A DNA stretch of 64,000 nt. It comes from an uncultured Anaerolineae bacterium. Its GTDB lineage: Bacteria > Chloroflexota > Anaerolineae > CG2-30-64-16. A model generated the notes under the pieces. It was given only the letters and a program-made list of their open reading frames with translations. It had not been told where the DNA came from and ran no database searches. Below, one piece after another: positions 36,849 to 46,653 of this stretch. The stretch's first letter is position 1. Each line of letters opens with the position of its first letter. The translations under genes were made by a program, and so were the position numbers. The stretch covers positions 1 through 64,000 of the forward strand of contig CAKZKT010000127.1 in assembly GCA_937124585.1 (NCBI GenBank). The letters are read 5' to 3'.

Positions 36849-37593
36849 TCTGCGAGCATTGATGGCGCAGGAGGTGGCCCGCCTGACGTGCGACTACGCG
36901 CTCTACTTCCGTCGGGACGGTCAGGAGCCGATCTTCCTGCGCACATGCGATCTTTTCCCCTCGGCATCCATCATCAAGATCCCCATTCTCTTCGCCTGGG
37001 CCCATCTGGAACGCATCGGCGAGGTGGATCGGGCCGAGCTGTGCGACCTGGACGCGGAGCCGCCGGTGCAAGGCGCGGGCCTCTCCTGGCTGCTGCAGGC
37101 GCAACGCCTGCCCTACGCCGACGTGCTCCTACTGATGATCGCGCTCTCCGACAATCTGTGCACCAACCTGATCATCCGCCGCATCGGCATCGAGCGGCTG
37201 AACCGGGTCTTCCGGGAGCAACTCGGCCTGCAGCACGGCACCCGGCTGGAACGCAAATTGATGGACTACGCCGCGCGCAGCCGCGGGCTGGACAACTGGA
37301 TCTCGGCCCTCGACTGCGTCCACTTCTTCGATTTGCTGCGCAGCCTGACCCCCGTCGAACGCGCCTGGATTGACCCCATGTTCGCCGCCTGCACCGACCT
37401 CGGCCTGTGGCTGCGCAATGTGCCGCGCGACACCATCGTCCTGCACCACAAAACCGGCTCCATCGAGGGCGTCTTGCATGATTGGGGCTACACCGATGCG
37501 GTCGAGCTATTCCTGCTGACGCGCAACGTGCGCGACGAGAGCGAGGTCTACCGCGTGCTCGATGTGCTGGGCCCGGCCCTTCTGCGCGGCTGA
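36838..37593 (+). CDS. Class A beta-lactamase-fold serine hydrolase
   Basis: SIIK (SxxK), SDN, HKTGS motifs. Confidence 0.85.
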   Translation: MVNDLRALMAQEVARLTCDYALYFRRDGQEPIFLRTCDLFPSASIIKIPILFAWAHLERIGEVDRAELCDLDAEPPVQGAGLSWLLQAQRLPYADVLLLMIALSDNLCTNLIIRRIGIERLNRVFREQLGLQHGTRLERKLMDYAARSRGLDNWISALDCVHFFDLLRSLTPVERAWIDPMFAACTDLGLWLRNVPRDTIVLHHKTGSIEGVLHDWGYTDAVELFLLTRNVRDESEVYRVLDVLGPALLRG

Positions 37594-37622
37594 CCACCTC
37601 GTCGCCGGTGACTGAACGGCCT

Positions 37623-40600
37623 GTGAACCTGACCCATCTCGAAGTCCATTCCCACTTCACCCTGCTGGGCGCCACCGCCGGCCCGGCCGAGCTCGCCGAG
37701 CGCGCGGCCGCCGACGGCCTGAGCTGCCTGGCGCTGACCGACACGAACGCGCTCTACGGCGCGGTCGCCTTTGCGCGCGCCTGTCGGCAGGTCGGCATCC
37801 GGCCGATCATCGGCATGACGCTGACGGTCGCGGCGCCGCCGGAGCTTGACGCGCTTGCCCATGACGGGCCAGGCCACCTGGTTTTGCTGGCCATGAACCC
37901 GGCCGGCTACCGCTCCCTCTGTCGGCTCTCCTCCCACATCCAGGGCAGCCCCGAGCGCGAGATGTTGGCCGCACGCGGCCTGATGTGGGACGACCTGGCC
38001 ACCAACCGGGACGGGCTGATCTGCCTCAGCGGCGGCTGCCGCGGCTGGATCGAGCGCAGCCTGCGGGCCGACCGGCGCGCGGCCGCCCAGATTTACGCAG
38101 GCCGGCTGGCGGGGCTCTTCGGCGAGTATGCCGGCCTGGCGCTGGAGCTCCATACCGCCGCCGATCACGCGGTCGCCGCGGAGGTGAGTGCACTGGCACG
38201 GAGGCTGGGGCTGCCCACCGTGGCCGTCCAGCCCGTCTACTGCCTGCGGCCCGAAGATGCGCCCCGACTGCGCCTGCTGGCGGCCATCCGCGCCAATCGC
38301 CGGCTGGAAGAAACCACGCCACCCCATGCCGACGCGGCCATCCACTGGCTCTCGCCCGCCGAGCTGGCCGACCGTTTTGCTGCCTTTCCCCAGGCCCTGG
38401 CCCAGGCCGGCGAGCTCGCGGCCCGCTGCGGCGATGCGTTGCCATCGGGCAGGACGATCTGGCCGGCGGTGCCCCTGCCGGCCGGGCAGACCGCCGATGA
38501 GGCGCTGGCTCAGGCCGCGGCCGACGGCCTGGCGCGACACTACGGCCAGGCCGACAGCGACCGACGCGCGGCCGTCCAGGCACGCCTCGACCATGAGCTG
38601 GCCGCCATCGCCGGCCACGGCTACGCTGCCCTCTTCCTGGTCGTCGCCGATGCGGTGCGCTTCGCGCGCGAAAACGGCATCCCGGTGAGCACGCGCGGCA
38701 GCGTCGCTAACTCGCTGGTTGCCTGTTGTCTCGGCATTACGACCGTGGATCCCATCGCTCACGGCCTGCTCTTCGAGCGCTTCCTGAACCCGGCACGGCG
38801 CAGCCCGCCCGACATTGACCTCGATCTGTGCAGCCGACGCAGGGACGCAGTGCTGCACTATCTGGCCGAGGCCCACGGCGCGGCGCGCGTCGCCCTGATC
38901 GGCGCGATCAGCACGATGCGCCTCCAGTCGGCCATCCGGGAGACCGGCAAAGCCCATGGTCTGGCCGAAACGGAGATCGAACGGCTGGTGGCGCTGGCCC
39001 CGCGCAACTGGCATCCCGACCCGCGACGCCGTGATCGCCGCACCATGGCCGATGTCCTGGCCGCGGTCGGCGATGAGCGGCTGCAGGAAATCGTGCGCGC
39101 CGCTTACGCGCTGGTCGGTCAGCCCGATCACCTGAGCGTGCATCCCGGCGGCGTCATCATCACGCCTGGCCCGCTGACCGATGTCGTGCCCGTGCAGTGG
39201 GCGCCCAAAGGCTTTCTGATCACCCAGTTCGAACATGGCGATGTGGAGGCGATCGGCCTGCCCAAAATGGACTTCCTGGGCATCCGCGCGCTCACCGTGC
39301 TCTCGGATGCGGTCGAGCTGATCCGCCGCCGTGATCCGGCCTTCCGGCTGGAAGCAATCCCTGCCGACGACCCGGCCACCGGCGACCTGCTGGCCCGTGG
39401 GGAGACCATCGGGGTGTTCCAGTGCGAATCGGACGGCGCGCAGCGCACGCTGCGCAAACTGCGGGCGCGCACCGTGCGCGACCTGGCGATTGCCAACGCC
39501 TTTTTCAAGCCCGGCCCGGCCATGGGCGGCATGGCCAATGCCTTCGTGCGCCGCTATCGCGGGGAAGAGCCGGTCAGCTATCTGCACCCGGCGCTGGCAC
39601 CGATTCTGGGCAACACGAAAGGCGTGCTGATCTTCCAGGAGCAGGTGCTGCGCGTGGCGCGCGAGGTGGCCGGGCTGGACTGGGCACAAGCCGATCAACT
39701 GCGACGCGGCATGGGCCACTTCGGCGCCGACGAAATGGCCGCGCTGCGCGAGCAGTTCCTGGCCGGCTGCCGACGTCCCCCGCCCGATGGTCCCGGCTTC
39801 TCTTCGGCCCAGGCGACCGCGCTCTGGGAACAGGTGATGTCGTTCGCCGGCTACGGCTTCAATCAAGGTCACGCCACCGCCTACGCCGATGTCAGTTACC
39901 GCTCCGCGTACCTGAAGGCGCACTGGCCGGCCGAGTTCCTGGCCGCGCGGCTCGCCGACTACGGCGGCTTCCACCATCCGGCCGTGTACATGGCCGAGGC
40001 AATCCGCCTGGGCATTTCGGTCAAGCCGCCGCATGTCAATTTCAGCAACGCGACGTTCACGCTGACGTGGGCAAAACGGCCAATCAGCGAACAAGCAGGT
40101 GGGGGTGGGCCATTGCCGGTCCTGTTCATGGGGCTGGGCCAAGTGCGCGATCTGCGCAGCAGCGCAATCGAAGCGATCATCGCGGCGCGCGGCGAGAGGC
40201 CGTTCGCCAGCCTGGCCGATCTGCTGGAGCGGGCGGAGCTGCAGGCCAGGGAGATCACGCATCTGATCCAATGCGGCGCGCTGGATGGGCTGGGGCCCGA
40301 TCGGCCGACCATGCTGACCGCCGCCGCAGCCCGGCGTCGCCCCGTGCGGCGGCCGGCACGGCCCGCCGCGCTCCAGCTGGCGCTGCCGTTCGCAGAGGCC
40401 GAGAGCGGGCCTGCGCCGCACGACGAACCGGCAACTGTGCCGGGCAGCCCCGACGACGAACAGGCGGCGGACATCGCCAGCCTGCCGCTGCCCCAACGGG
40501 CTCAGCGGCTGCTCTGGGAACAGCAGACGCTGGGCCTGCCCCTCAGCGCGCTGAGCCGTCCCCTGGCCGCCGCGGTCGCGACGGTGCCCGACCATCTGCC

Positions 40601-40859
40601 GCTGCGCCGTCTGGCCGAGACGGGCGGCCGACCGGCAATCGCGGCGGGCGCGCGGCTGCCGGGCTGGACGGGCGGCCCCGGCTTTTTTCTGACCGACGGC
40701 GACACCTTCGTCATCGCGCGCGGAGACAAAACCCTGCGGCCGCCGACCCCCTGGCGGCCGCTCGTCATCCGCGGCCGCTGGCTGAGCGATGCCTGGGGCA
40801 GCACATGGCTCCAGGTGGACCAAATCGCAGAGCTGGCGTCCGTGTTTGACAGGCCTTAA
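37623..40859 (+). CDS. dnaE: DNA polymerase III alpha subunit, DnaE-type (possibly DnaE2-like)
   Basis: PHP N-terminus, PPDIDLDLCSRRRDAVL and PKMDFLGIRALTVL active-site contexts, C-terminal OB-like region; GTG start inferred. Confidence 0.9.
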   Translation: MNLTHLEVHSHFTLLGATAGPAELAERAAADGLSCLALTDTNALYGAVAFARACRQVGIRPIIGMTLTVAAPPELDALAHDGPGHLVLLAMNPAGYRSLCRLSSHIQGSPEREMLAARGLMWDDLATNRDGLICLSGGCRGWIERSLRADRRAAAQIYAGRLAGLFGEYAGLALELHTAADHAVAAEVSALARRLGLPTVAVQPVYCLRPEDAPRLRLLAAIRANRRLEETTPPHADAAIHWLSPAELADRFAAFPQALAQAGELAARCGDALPSGRTIWPAVPLPAGQTADEALAQAAADGLARHYGQADSDRRAAVQARLDHELAAIAGHGYAALFLVVADAVRFARENGIPVSTRGSVANSLVACCLGITTVDPIAHGLLFERFLNPARRSPPDIDLDLCSRRRDAVLHYLAEAHGAARVALIGAISTMRLQSAIRETGKAHGLAETEIERLVALAPRNWHPDPRRRDRRTMADVLAAVGDERLQEIVRAAYALVGQPDHLSVHPGGVIITPGPLTDVVPVQWAPKGFLITQFEHGDVEAIGLPKMDFLGIRALTVLSDAVELIRRRDPAFRLEAIPADDPATGDLLARGETIGVFQCESDGAQRTLRKLRARTVRDLAIANAFFKPGPAMGGMANAFVRRYRGEEPVSYLHPALAPILGNTKGVLIFQEQVLRVAREVAGLDWAQADQLRRGMGHFGADEMAALREQFLAGCRRPPPDGPGFSSAQATALWEQVMSFAGYGFNQGHATAYADVSYRSAYLKAHWPAEFLAARLADYGGFHHPAVYMAEAIRLGISVKPPHVNFSNATFTLTWAKRPISEQAGGGGPLPVLFMGLGQVRDLRSSAIEAIIAARGERPFASLADLLERAELQAREITHLIQCGALDGLGPDRPTMLTAAAARRRPVRRPARPAALQLALPFAEAESGPAPHDEPATVPGSPDDEQAADIASLPLPQRAQRLLWEQQTLGLPLSALSRPLAAAVATVPDHLPLRRLAETGGRPAIAAGARLPGWTGGPGFFLTDGDTFVIARGDKTLRPPTPWRPLVIRGRWLSDAWGSTWLQVDQIAELASVFDRP

Positions 40860-40990
40860 CCTCATCGCTATACTAATCGAAACAGCGTTTTCCGCGCCGC
40901 CAGATCCGGCGTGGCCTGATCTCGATTGGGAAGGATCAACGACCGTTCGTGCCAAGACCAACTGCACCGTCATCCCCTGTTCTTGTCAGC

Positions 40991-42151
40991 ATGACCGGCG
41001 AGCGTAGCGTGAAGCTCGCCCTGTTCATGGCTGTTGTTTTCTTCTACTGGATGGCCCTGTACCTGTACGTGCCCACGCTGCCCACCTACGCGCAGACCAA
41101 AACCGAGAACCTGGCTCTGGTGGGCACGATCCTGGCCCAATACGGCCTGTGGCAGGCGATCGTGCGCCTGCCCATCGGCATCGCGTCTGACTGGATTGGC
41201 CGACGCAAGCCGTTCATCCTGGCCGGGATGATGCTGGCCGGCGCAGGCGCCTGGGTCATGGGCAGCGCGGGCGAAGCAACCGGCGTGCTCGTCGGCCGCG
41301 CCATCACCGGGCTGGCGGCCGGCACCTGGGTGCCGCTGGTCGTGGCATTCAGCAGCCTTTTTCCGCCGGGCGAAGCCGTGCGCGCCAGCGCACTGCTCAC
41401 CCTGGTGGGCTCCATCGGCCGCGTCCTGGCCACCTCGCTGACCGGGCCGCTGAATGACCTGGGCGGCTACGGCCTGGCTTTCATCATCGCGACCGGCGTG
41501 GCTGCGGTTGCGCTCCTGGTGACGGTCGCCGTGCCCGAGACGCGGCTGCCCCCAAAAACACCGTCGCTCGACCGGTTGGGCCGGCTGACCAGTCGCCGCG
41601 ACGTGCTGCTCCCCTCCCTGCTCAGCTCCGTCTCGCAGTACGTGGTCTGGGGCGTCTCATTCGGCTTCCTGCCCATCCTGGCGAAACAGCTGGGCGCTAC
41701 TGCCGTCACTCTCAGCCTATTCACCACGGTCAACCTGCTCTGCTACATCGGCGGCAACCTGACGGCCACGGCCGCGGTCAAACGCTTCGGCGCGTCGCGC
41801 ATGGCCTATTTCAGCTTCGCGCTGATGGCCATCGGCACGCTGGGCGTGGCGCTGGCGCCCTCCCTGGCCGCGCTCATGACCGCCCAGATCTGCCTGGGGA
41901 TCGCCACCGGCGTCGGCTATCCCGTGCTGATGGGCATGAGCATCGTGCACGTGACGGAGCAGGAACGCGCGACGGCCATGGGGCTGCATCAGGCCGTCTA
42001 CGCCATCGGCATGTTCGCCGGCCCATGGCTGAGCGGCATCCTGGCTCAGATCATCGGTCTGCGCCCCATGTTCGGCGTGACCGCGTTCGGCGCGCTGGCG
42101 CTGGGGCTGCTGGGCACGGCCCAGCTGCGTGCCGGCCCGCCGCAGGACTGA
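40991..42151 (+). CDS. MFS transporter
   Basis: 12-TM pattern; [24 protein letters not shown] signature. Confidence 0.9.
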   Translation: MTGERSVKLALFMAVVFFYWMALYLYVPTLPTYAQTKTENLALVGTILAQYGLWQAIVRLPIGIASDWIGRRKPFILAGMMLAGAGAWVMGSAGEATGVLVGRAITGLAAGTWVPLVVAFSSLFPPGEAVRASALLTLVGSIGRVLATSLTGPLNDLGGYGLAFIIATGVAAVALLVTVAVPETRLPPKTPSLDRLGRLTSRRDVLLPSLLSSVSQYVVWGVSFGFLPILAKQLGATAVTLSLFTTVNLLCYIGGNLTATAAVKRFGASRMAYFSFALMAIGTLGVALAPSLAALMTAQICLGIATGVGYPVLMGMSIVHVTEQERATAMGLHQAVYAIGMFAGPWLSGILAQIIGLRPMFGVTAFGALALGLLGTAQLRAGPPQD

Positions 42152-42173
42152 CCTGTCGCATGGGCGCGCGGTC

Positions 42174-42407
42174 GCCCAACGTGCCAGGCACCCACCCAGG
42201 TGCCTGGCACGGAGAGACCGCCGCCCAACGTGCCAGGCACCCACCCAGGTGCCTGGCACGGAGAGACCGCCGCCCAACGTGCCAGGCACCCACCCAGGTG
42301 CCTGGCACGGAGAGACCGCCGCCCAACGTGCCGGACAGCCGCTCAGGTGCCTGGGGAAATACCGCCGCCCAACGTGCCGGGCAGCCGCTCAGGTGCCCGG
42401 CGCGAGA
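42174..42407. repeat. Five-copy tandem hairpin array (49-bp unit; last two copies divergent)
   Basis: Units start at 42174, 42223, 42272, 42321 and 42367; units 1-3 identical, each with GTGCCAGGCACC-CACCCA-GGTGCCTGGCAC. Confidence 0.95.
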
Positions 42408-42426
42408 ATACAAGAAGGAGGATGCC

Positions 42427-42732
42427 ATGCTCGTCGTCCATGTTCACGTCCATGTCAAACCCGAATACGTGGAGGCATTCAAGGCCGCGTCGGTGGAGAA
42501 CGCGCAGCAGAGCGTGCAGGAGCCCGGCATCGCCCGCTTCGACGTGATCCAGCAAGCCGATGACCCGACCCGCTTCATCCTGGTCGAGGTCTATCGCACG
42601 GCCGAGGCGCCGGCCCAGCACAAAGAAACGGCGCACTACGCCAAATGGCGCGACACCGTCGCGGCGATGATGGCCGAGCCGCGCACCAGCGTGAAATACC
42701 AGAACATCTTCCCCGACGACGCAGGCTGGTAA
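42427..42732 (+). CDS. Putative quinol monooxygenase / antibiotic biosynthesis monooxygenase (ABM) domain protein
   Basis: [66 protein letters not shown] upstream. Confidence 0.9.
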   Translation: MLVVHVHVHVKPEYVEAFKAASVENAQQSVQEPGIARFDVIQQADDPTRFILVEVYRTAEAPAQHKETAHYAKWRDTVAAMMAEPRTSVKYQNIFPDDAGW

Positions 42733-42735
42733 CCG

Positions 42736-43890
42736 ATGCGCTTCGAATTCGCCACAGCCGGTCGCATTCTCTTCGGGCCGGGCACATTGTCGGAGGTCGG
42801 GCCGGCGGCGCGCGGCCTGGGCCGCCGCGCGCTCGTGGTGACAGGAAAATCGGCAGAGCGCGCCGGGCCGCTGCTGGCTGCCCTGGCCGGTGCCGGAGTG
42901 GCGCAGGTCGGCTTCGTCGTGCCCGGCGAGCCGACGACCGAGATGGTGCGTGCGGGGATGCGCCTGGCGCAGGCCGAGGCCTGCGATCTGGTGATCGGCT
43001 TCGGCGGCGGCAGTGCCATAGATGCGGCAAAGGCGATCGCCGCGCTGGCGACCAACGGCGGCGACCCGCTCGACTACATGGAGGGGGTCGGGCCGGGCAA
43101 GCCGCTGAGCCAACCCGCCCTGCCCGTGATCGCCATCCCCACCACCGCGGGCACCGGCGCCGAGGTCACGCGCAACGCGGTCGTCGCGTCGCCCGAGCAT
43201 CGGGTGAAGGCGAGCCTGCGCAGCCCGCACATGCTGCCCCGGCTGGCGCTCGTGGATCCCGAGCTGACCCACTCCATGCCGCCGGAGGTGACCGCAGGCA
43301 CGGGGCTGGACGCGCTCACCCAGCTCATCGAGCCGTTCGTCTCGCACCGGGCCAACCCGCTGACCGATGCCTTCTGCCGAGAGGGGATCGTCCGCGCGGC
43401 GCGCTCGCTGCGCCGGGCCTACGCGCACGGCGACGATGCGGCCGCGCGCGAGGACATGGCGCTCGCCTCGCTGTGCGGCGGGCTGGCGCTGGCCAATGCC
43501 GGGCTGGGCGCAGCGCACGGCCTGGCCGCGCCGCTCTGCGGCATGTTCCCCGCGCCGCACGGCGCAACCTGCGCCGCACTGCTGCCCCACGTGATGGCGA
43601 TCAACGTGCAGGCGCTCCAGGCCCGTCAGCCCGACCATCCGGCGCTCTCTCGTTATGTCGAGATCGCCTGCCTGCTCACGGGCCGCGCGGATGCCGCCGC
43701 CGCGGACGGCATCCGCTGGGTCGAGGCGTTCTGCCGCGATCTCGGTGTGGTCGGCCTGGCGACTTACGGCGTGGCGCGCGGCGACATCCCAGTGCTGGTC
43801 GAAAAGGCCGCGCGCGCATCGAGCATGAAGGCAAATCCGATCGTGCTGACCGAAGCCGAGCTGACGCAGATCCTGGAGCGGGCACTCTGA
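42736..43890 (+). CDS. Iron-containing alcohol dehydrogenase family protein
   Basis: GFGGGSAIDAAKAIA, IPTTAGTGAEVTRNAV, GLGAAHGLAAPLCGMFPAPHGATCA. Confidence 0.94.
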   Translation: MRFEFATAGRILFGPGTLSEVGPAARGLGRRALVVTGKSAERAGPLLAALAGAGVAQVGFVVPGEPTTEMVRAGMRLAQAEACDLVIGFGGGSAIDAAKAIAALATNGGDPLDYMEGVGPGKPLSQPALPVIAIPTTAGTGAEVTRNAVVASPEHRVKASLRSPHMLPRLALVDPELTHSMPPEVTAGTGLDALTQLIEPFVSHRANPLTDAFCREGIVRAARSLRRAYAHGDDAAAREDMALASLCGGLALANAGLGAAHGLAAPLCGMFPAPHGATCAALLPHVMAINVQALQARQPDHPALSRYVEIACLLTGRADAAAADGIRWVEAFCRDLGVVGLATYGVARGDIPVLVEKAARASSMKANPIVLTEAELTQILERAL

Positions 43891-43924
43891 GGTCGCGTCG
43901 CCGATGCGCGGGGCATGGCTGCGC

Positions 43925-44422
43925 TCAAGCCGCGTCGGAGCCAGGTTCTGCGGGCGAACGGACGTCGTGTCTGCGCTTGCGAAACACCAGCTCGGTCACG
44001 CCCTCGACCACGTAGTCGGACAGCGCGCCGACCTGCTGATATCCCAGGCGGCGGTAAAAAGCCTGTGCCGCAATATTGAAGTCGGACACCAGCAGAAACA
44101 CATCGTCTGCCTGGGCAAAAAGCGCGGCCTCGGCATGGGCCAGCAGCGCGCGACCGATCCCGCCGCCGCGATGGGTCGGCGCGACGCCGATCAGCATGAT
44201 GTAGCCGCTGCGGGCGAACGCGCCGCGCGCGACGTACCAGATGAAGCCGACCGGAGCGCCCTCTACCTCGGCCACGGCGATGGTCGCGCCGGCCGCCAGG
44301 CCCGCGGCCAGACGTCGTGCTGCACTCGCCTCGGTGATGCCGTAGCGCTGCCAGAGCGGATCGCCCGCCATCAGCCGGGCCAGGACGGGGATATCGGCAG
44401 GCAAAAACGCGCGGATGTTCAT
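43925..44422 (-). CDS. GNAT family N-acetyltransferase
   Basis: YIMLIGVAPTHRGGGIGRALLAHAEAALF, NIAAQAFYRRLGYQQVG. Confidence 0.9.
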   Translation of the reverse strand: MNIRAFLPADIPVLARLMAGDPLWQRYGITEASAARRLAAGLAAGATIAVAEVEGAPVGFIWYVARGAFARSGYIMLIGVAPTHRGGGIGRALLAHAEAALFAQADDVFLLVSDFNIAAQAFYRRLGYQQVGALSDYVVEGVTELVFRKRRHDVRSPAEPGSDAA

Positions 44423-44486
44423 CGGGCGATCAGGGCCCCGAAAAATTCCCTCGTCGGCTCGCTCGGGGGCCGGCCGGCGGCAGCGT

Positions 44487-45428
44487 TCATCCGGTCTCCC
44501 TCTCGAGCAGATTCACGGCCAGGCGAATCGCGCCGCGGGCCGGCTCGGCGACCGGGGTGATGGGGCCCAAGTTCAGGCTGAGGTCGGCTGCTGCGGCCTG
44601 AAACGCTGCCGCAGCCTGTGCGCCATGGACAAGCACGCCGCCGGCCAGTGCGCAGGGCGTCGGCGCGGGCAGGGCCAGCCGGCGCACGACCGCCTCGACG
44701 GTGATCGCCAGATCGCGGCCGGCGCCGGCGAGGATGGTGCGCGCGACGGCGTCGCCGCCGGCTGCAGCGGCATCCACCAGCCGCGCCAGGCCGGCGATAT
44801 CGGCCGGGCCGACGTCCTCTCGATACACGCGTCCCACCAGCGCGGTCGGCGAGGGCAGCTCCCAGTGCGCCAGCACGGCCGCGGTCAGCGCGGTCTGCGG
44901 GCCACGACCGTCGAACGCGCACATCACCGCGCGCAACGCGGCGATCCCGATGGCATAGCCGCTGCCCTCGTCGCCCAAAATGTGGCCCCAGCCGCCCGCT
45001 CGTGCCATTTCCCCGGCAGGGTGGCGGCCGAGCACGATGGAGCCGGTGCCGGAGATCACCCCCACGCCCCAGCCGTCCGGCGTGCCGGCCGCCAGCACCA
45101 GCTCGCCGTCATTGGCGATGATGGTCGGCACGCCGCCGAAACGGCCGGCGGCCCAGCCCTCAAACAAGGCCCGATCTTCGGGCCGATCCACGCCGGCCAG
45201 TCCCAGGCAGACCGCAGCCGGCGGGCCAATCGGCTGCTCCGCATCGGCGAAGGCCGCGGCAATCGCCGCGTCGAGCGCGGCCCAGGCCGCCTCCGCGCCG
45301 ATGTTCTGGTAGTTGGACGATCCGGCCGTTCCCCGGCCGATCACGCGGCCCATGGGGTCAGCCAGCAGCGCCAGGGTCTTGCTGCCGCCGCCGTCCAGGC
45401 CGAGGATGAGAGAAGTAGATGCGGACAT
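44487..45428 (-). CDS. N-acetylglucosamine kinase-like (BadF/BadG/BcrA/BcrD ATPase family)
   Basis: LILGLDGGGSKTLALLAD; LGDEGSGYAIGIAALRAVM. Confidence 0.88.
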   Translation of the reverse strand: MSASTSLILGLDGGGSKTLALLADPMGRVIGRGTAGSSNYQNIGAEAAWAALDAAIAAAFADAEQPIGPPAAVCLGLAGVDRPEDRALFEGWAAGRFGGVPTIIANDGELVLAAGTPDGWGVGVISGTGSIVLGRHPAGEMARAGGWGHILGDEGSGYAIGIAALRAVMCAFDGRGPQTALTAAVLAHWELPSPTALVGRVYREDVGPADIAGLARLVDAAAAGGDAVARTILAGAGRDLAITVEAVVRRLALPAPTPCALAGGVLVHGAQAAAAFQAAAADLSLNLGPITPVAEPARGAIRLAVNLLERETG

Positions 45429-45443
45429 TGGAGCCTCCGGGAT

Positions 45444-45471
45444 GCGTCAGGCGTCAAACGTCAGGCGTCGG
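45444..45471. repeat. 4 x 7-bp array overlapping the stop codon of anmK
   Basis: GCGTCAG GCGTCAA ACGTCAG GCGTCGG; stop codon complement TCA at 45454-45456. Confidence 0.8.
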
Positions 45472-46653
45472 GCGGAACGGCGCCCGGGTGACGGGCTCGC
45501 GCGCGGCCGGGGTGATGGCGCCCAGCACGACCGATCGCCGTGCGCCGGTCGCCGCGGGCAGGTTGCCCGGCCGGCCGTGCCACGTCTCGTAGGCCAGGAC
45601 GGCGAATGCGACGGCCTCTTTGGCGTCGCCGGGCAGCCCCAGGTCATCCGAGGTGAGGATGCGCGCCGCAGGCAGCCCGGCACGCAACATCGTCATCAAC
45701 AGGGGATTGCGCGCGCCGCCGCCGCTGACGATCACTTCGTCGGGAAGCTGCGGCAGAAAATCGCGATAGGCCTGGACAATCGAGCGAGCGGTGAACGCGG
45801 TGAGGGTCGCGACAATGTCATAGGGCGACAGGCCGGCTGCCTGCGCCCGCTCCCAGACCTGCGCGCCGAATTGGGTGCCGAACCGCTCGCGGCCGGTCGT
45901 CTTCGGCGGCGGCAGGCTGAAGTACGGCTCGGCCATCAGCTCGGCCAGGAGCGCCTCGTCTACCCGGCCCTGGCCGGCGAGCGCGGCGTCCCGATCATAC
46001 GCCCACGCGCCGCCGGTAGCGCGTGCGGCGGCATAGTCAATGAGCATGTTGCCCGGCCCAGTGTCGAAGGCGAGCAGGCCCCCGCGCCGGCCCTCCCCTG
46101 CTGAGACAGACGCAGGGGGCAGGAAGGTCACGTTGGCGATGCCGCCGATGTTCTGCACCGCGCGCGGCCGGGTCGGATGTGCGAAGAGGAGCTGATCGAG
46201 ATAGGGCACGAGGGGCGCGCCCTGGCCGCCGGCTGCCATGTCGCGCGACCGGAAATTGCTCACCGTCGTGATGCCCGTCAGCTCGGCGATGACGGCCGGC
46301 TCGCCCAGCTGCAGCGTGGATGCCGCCGGGCCGGCCGGTTCATGCCAGACCGTCTGGCCGTGGCTGCCGATCAGATCGACCTGATCGGCGCGCAGGCCGG
46401 CCGCGGCGATGGCGGCCAGCGCGGCCTCGGCGAAGGCCCGGCCCAGGCGAAAATTCAACCGACACAGCCGCTCCACCGTGCCGGTTTCAGGCCGAAAAGC
46501 GGCGAAGATCTCGGCGCGCAGGTCGGCTCCATGCGGCATGGCGACGTGCTTCAGCAGGCGCCAGCCGAGCGTGGGCGGTGCGCCCCACAGCTCGACCACC
46601 GCCGCGTCTATCCCATCGGCCGAGGTGCCCGACATGAGGCCGACGACGATCAT
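45454..46653 (-). CDS. anmK: Anhydro-N-acetylmuramic acid kinase
   Basis: [44 protein letters not shown]. Confidence 0.95.
   Translation of the reverse strand: MIVVGLMSGTSADGIDAAVVELWGAPPTLGWRLLKHVAMPHGADLRAEIFAAFRPETGTVERLCRLNFRLGRAFAEAALAAIAAAGLRADQVDLIGSHGQTVWHEPAGPAASTLQLGEPAVIAELTGITTVSNFRSRDMAAGGQGAPLVPYLDQLLFAHPTRPRAVQNIGGIANVTFLPPASVSAGEGRRGGLLAFDTGPGNMLIDYAAARATGGAWAYDRDAALAGQGRVDEALLAELMAEPYFSLPPPKTTGRERFGTQFGAQVWERAQAAGLSPYDIVATLTAFTARSIVQAYRDFLPQLPDEVIVSGGGARNPLLMTMLRAGLPAARILTSDDLGLPGDAKEAVAFAVLAYETWHGRPGNLPAATGARRSVVLGAITPAAREPVTRAPFRPTPDV

Noticed and set aside
42025-42732. ORF 42025..42732 and minus-strand ORFs across 42046-42428 with repeated [30 protein letters not shown] peptides
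   Set aside because: The repeats arise from the 49-bp hairpin array in non-coding DNA. The genuine gene starts at 42427.
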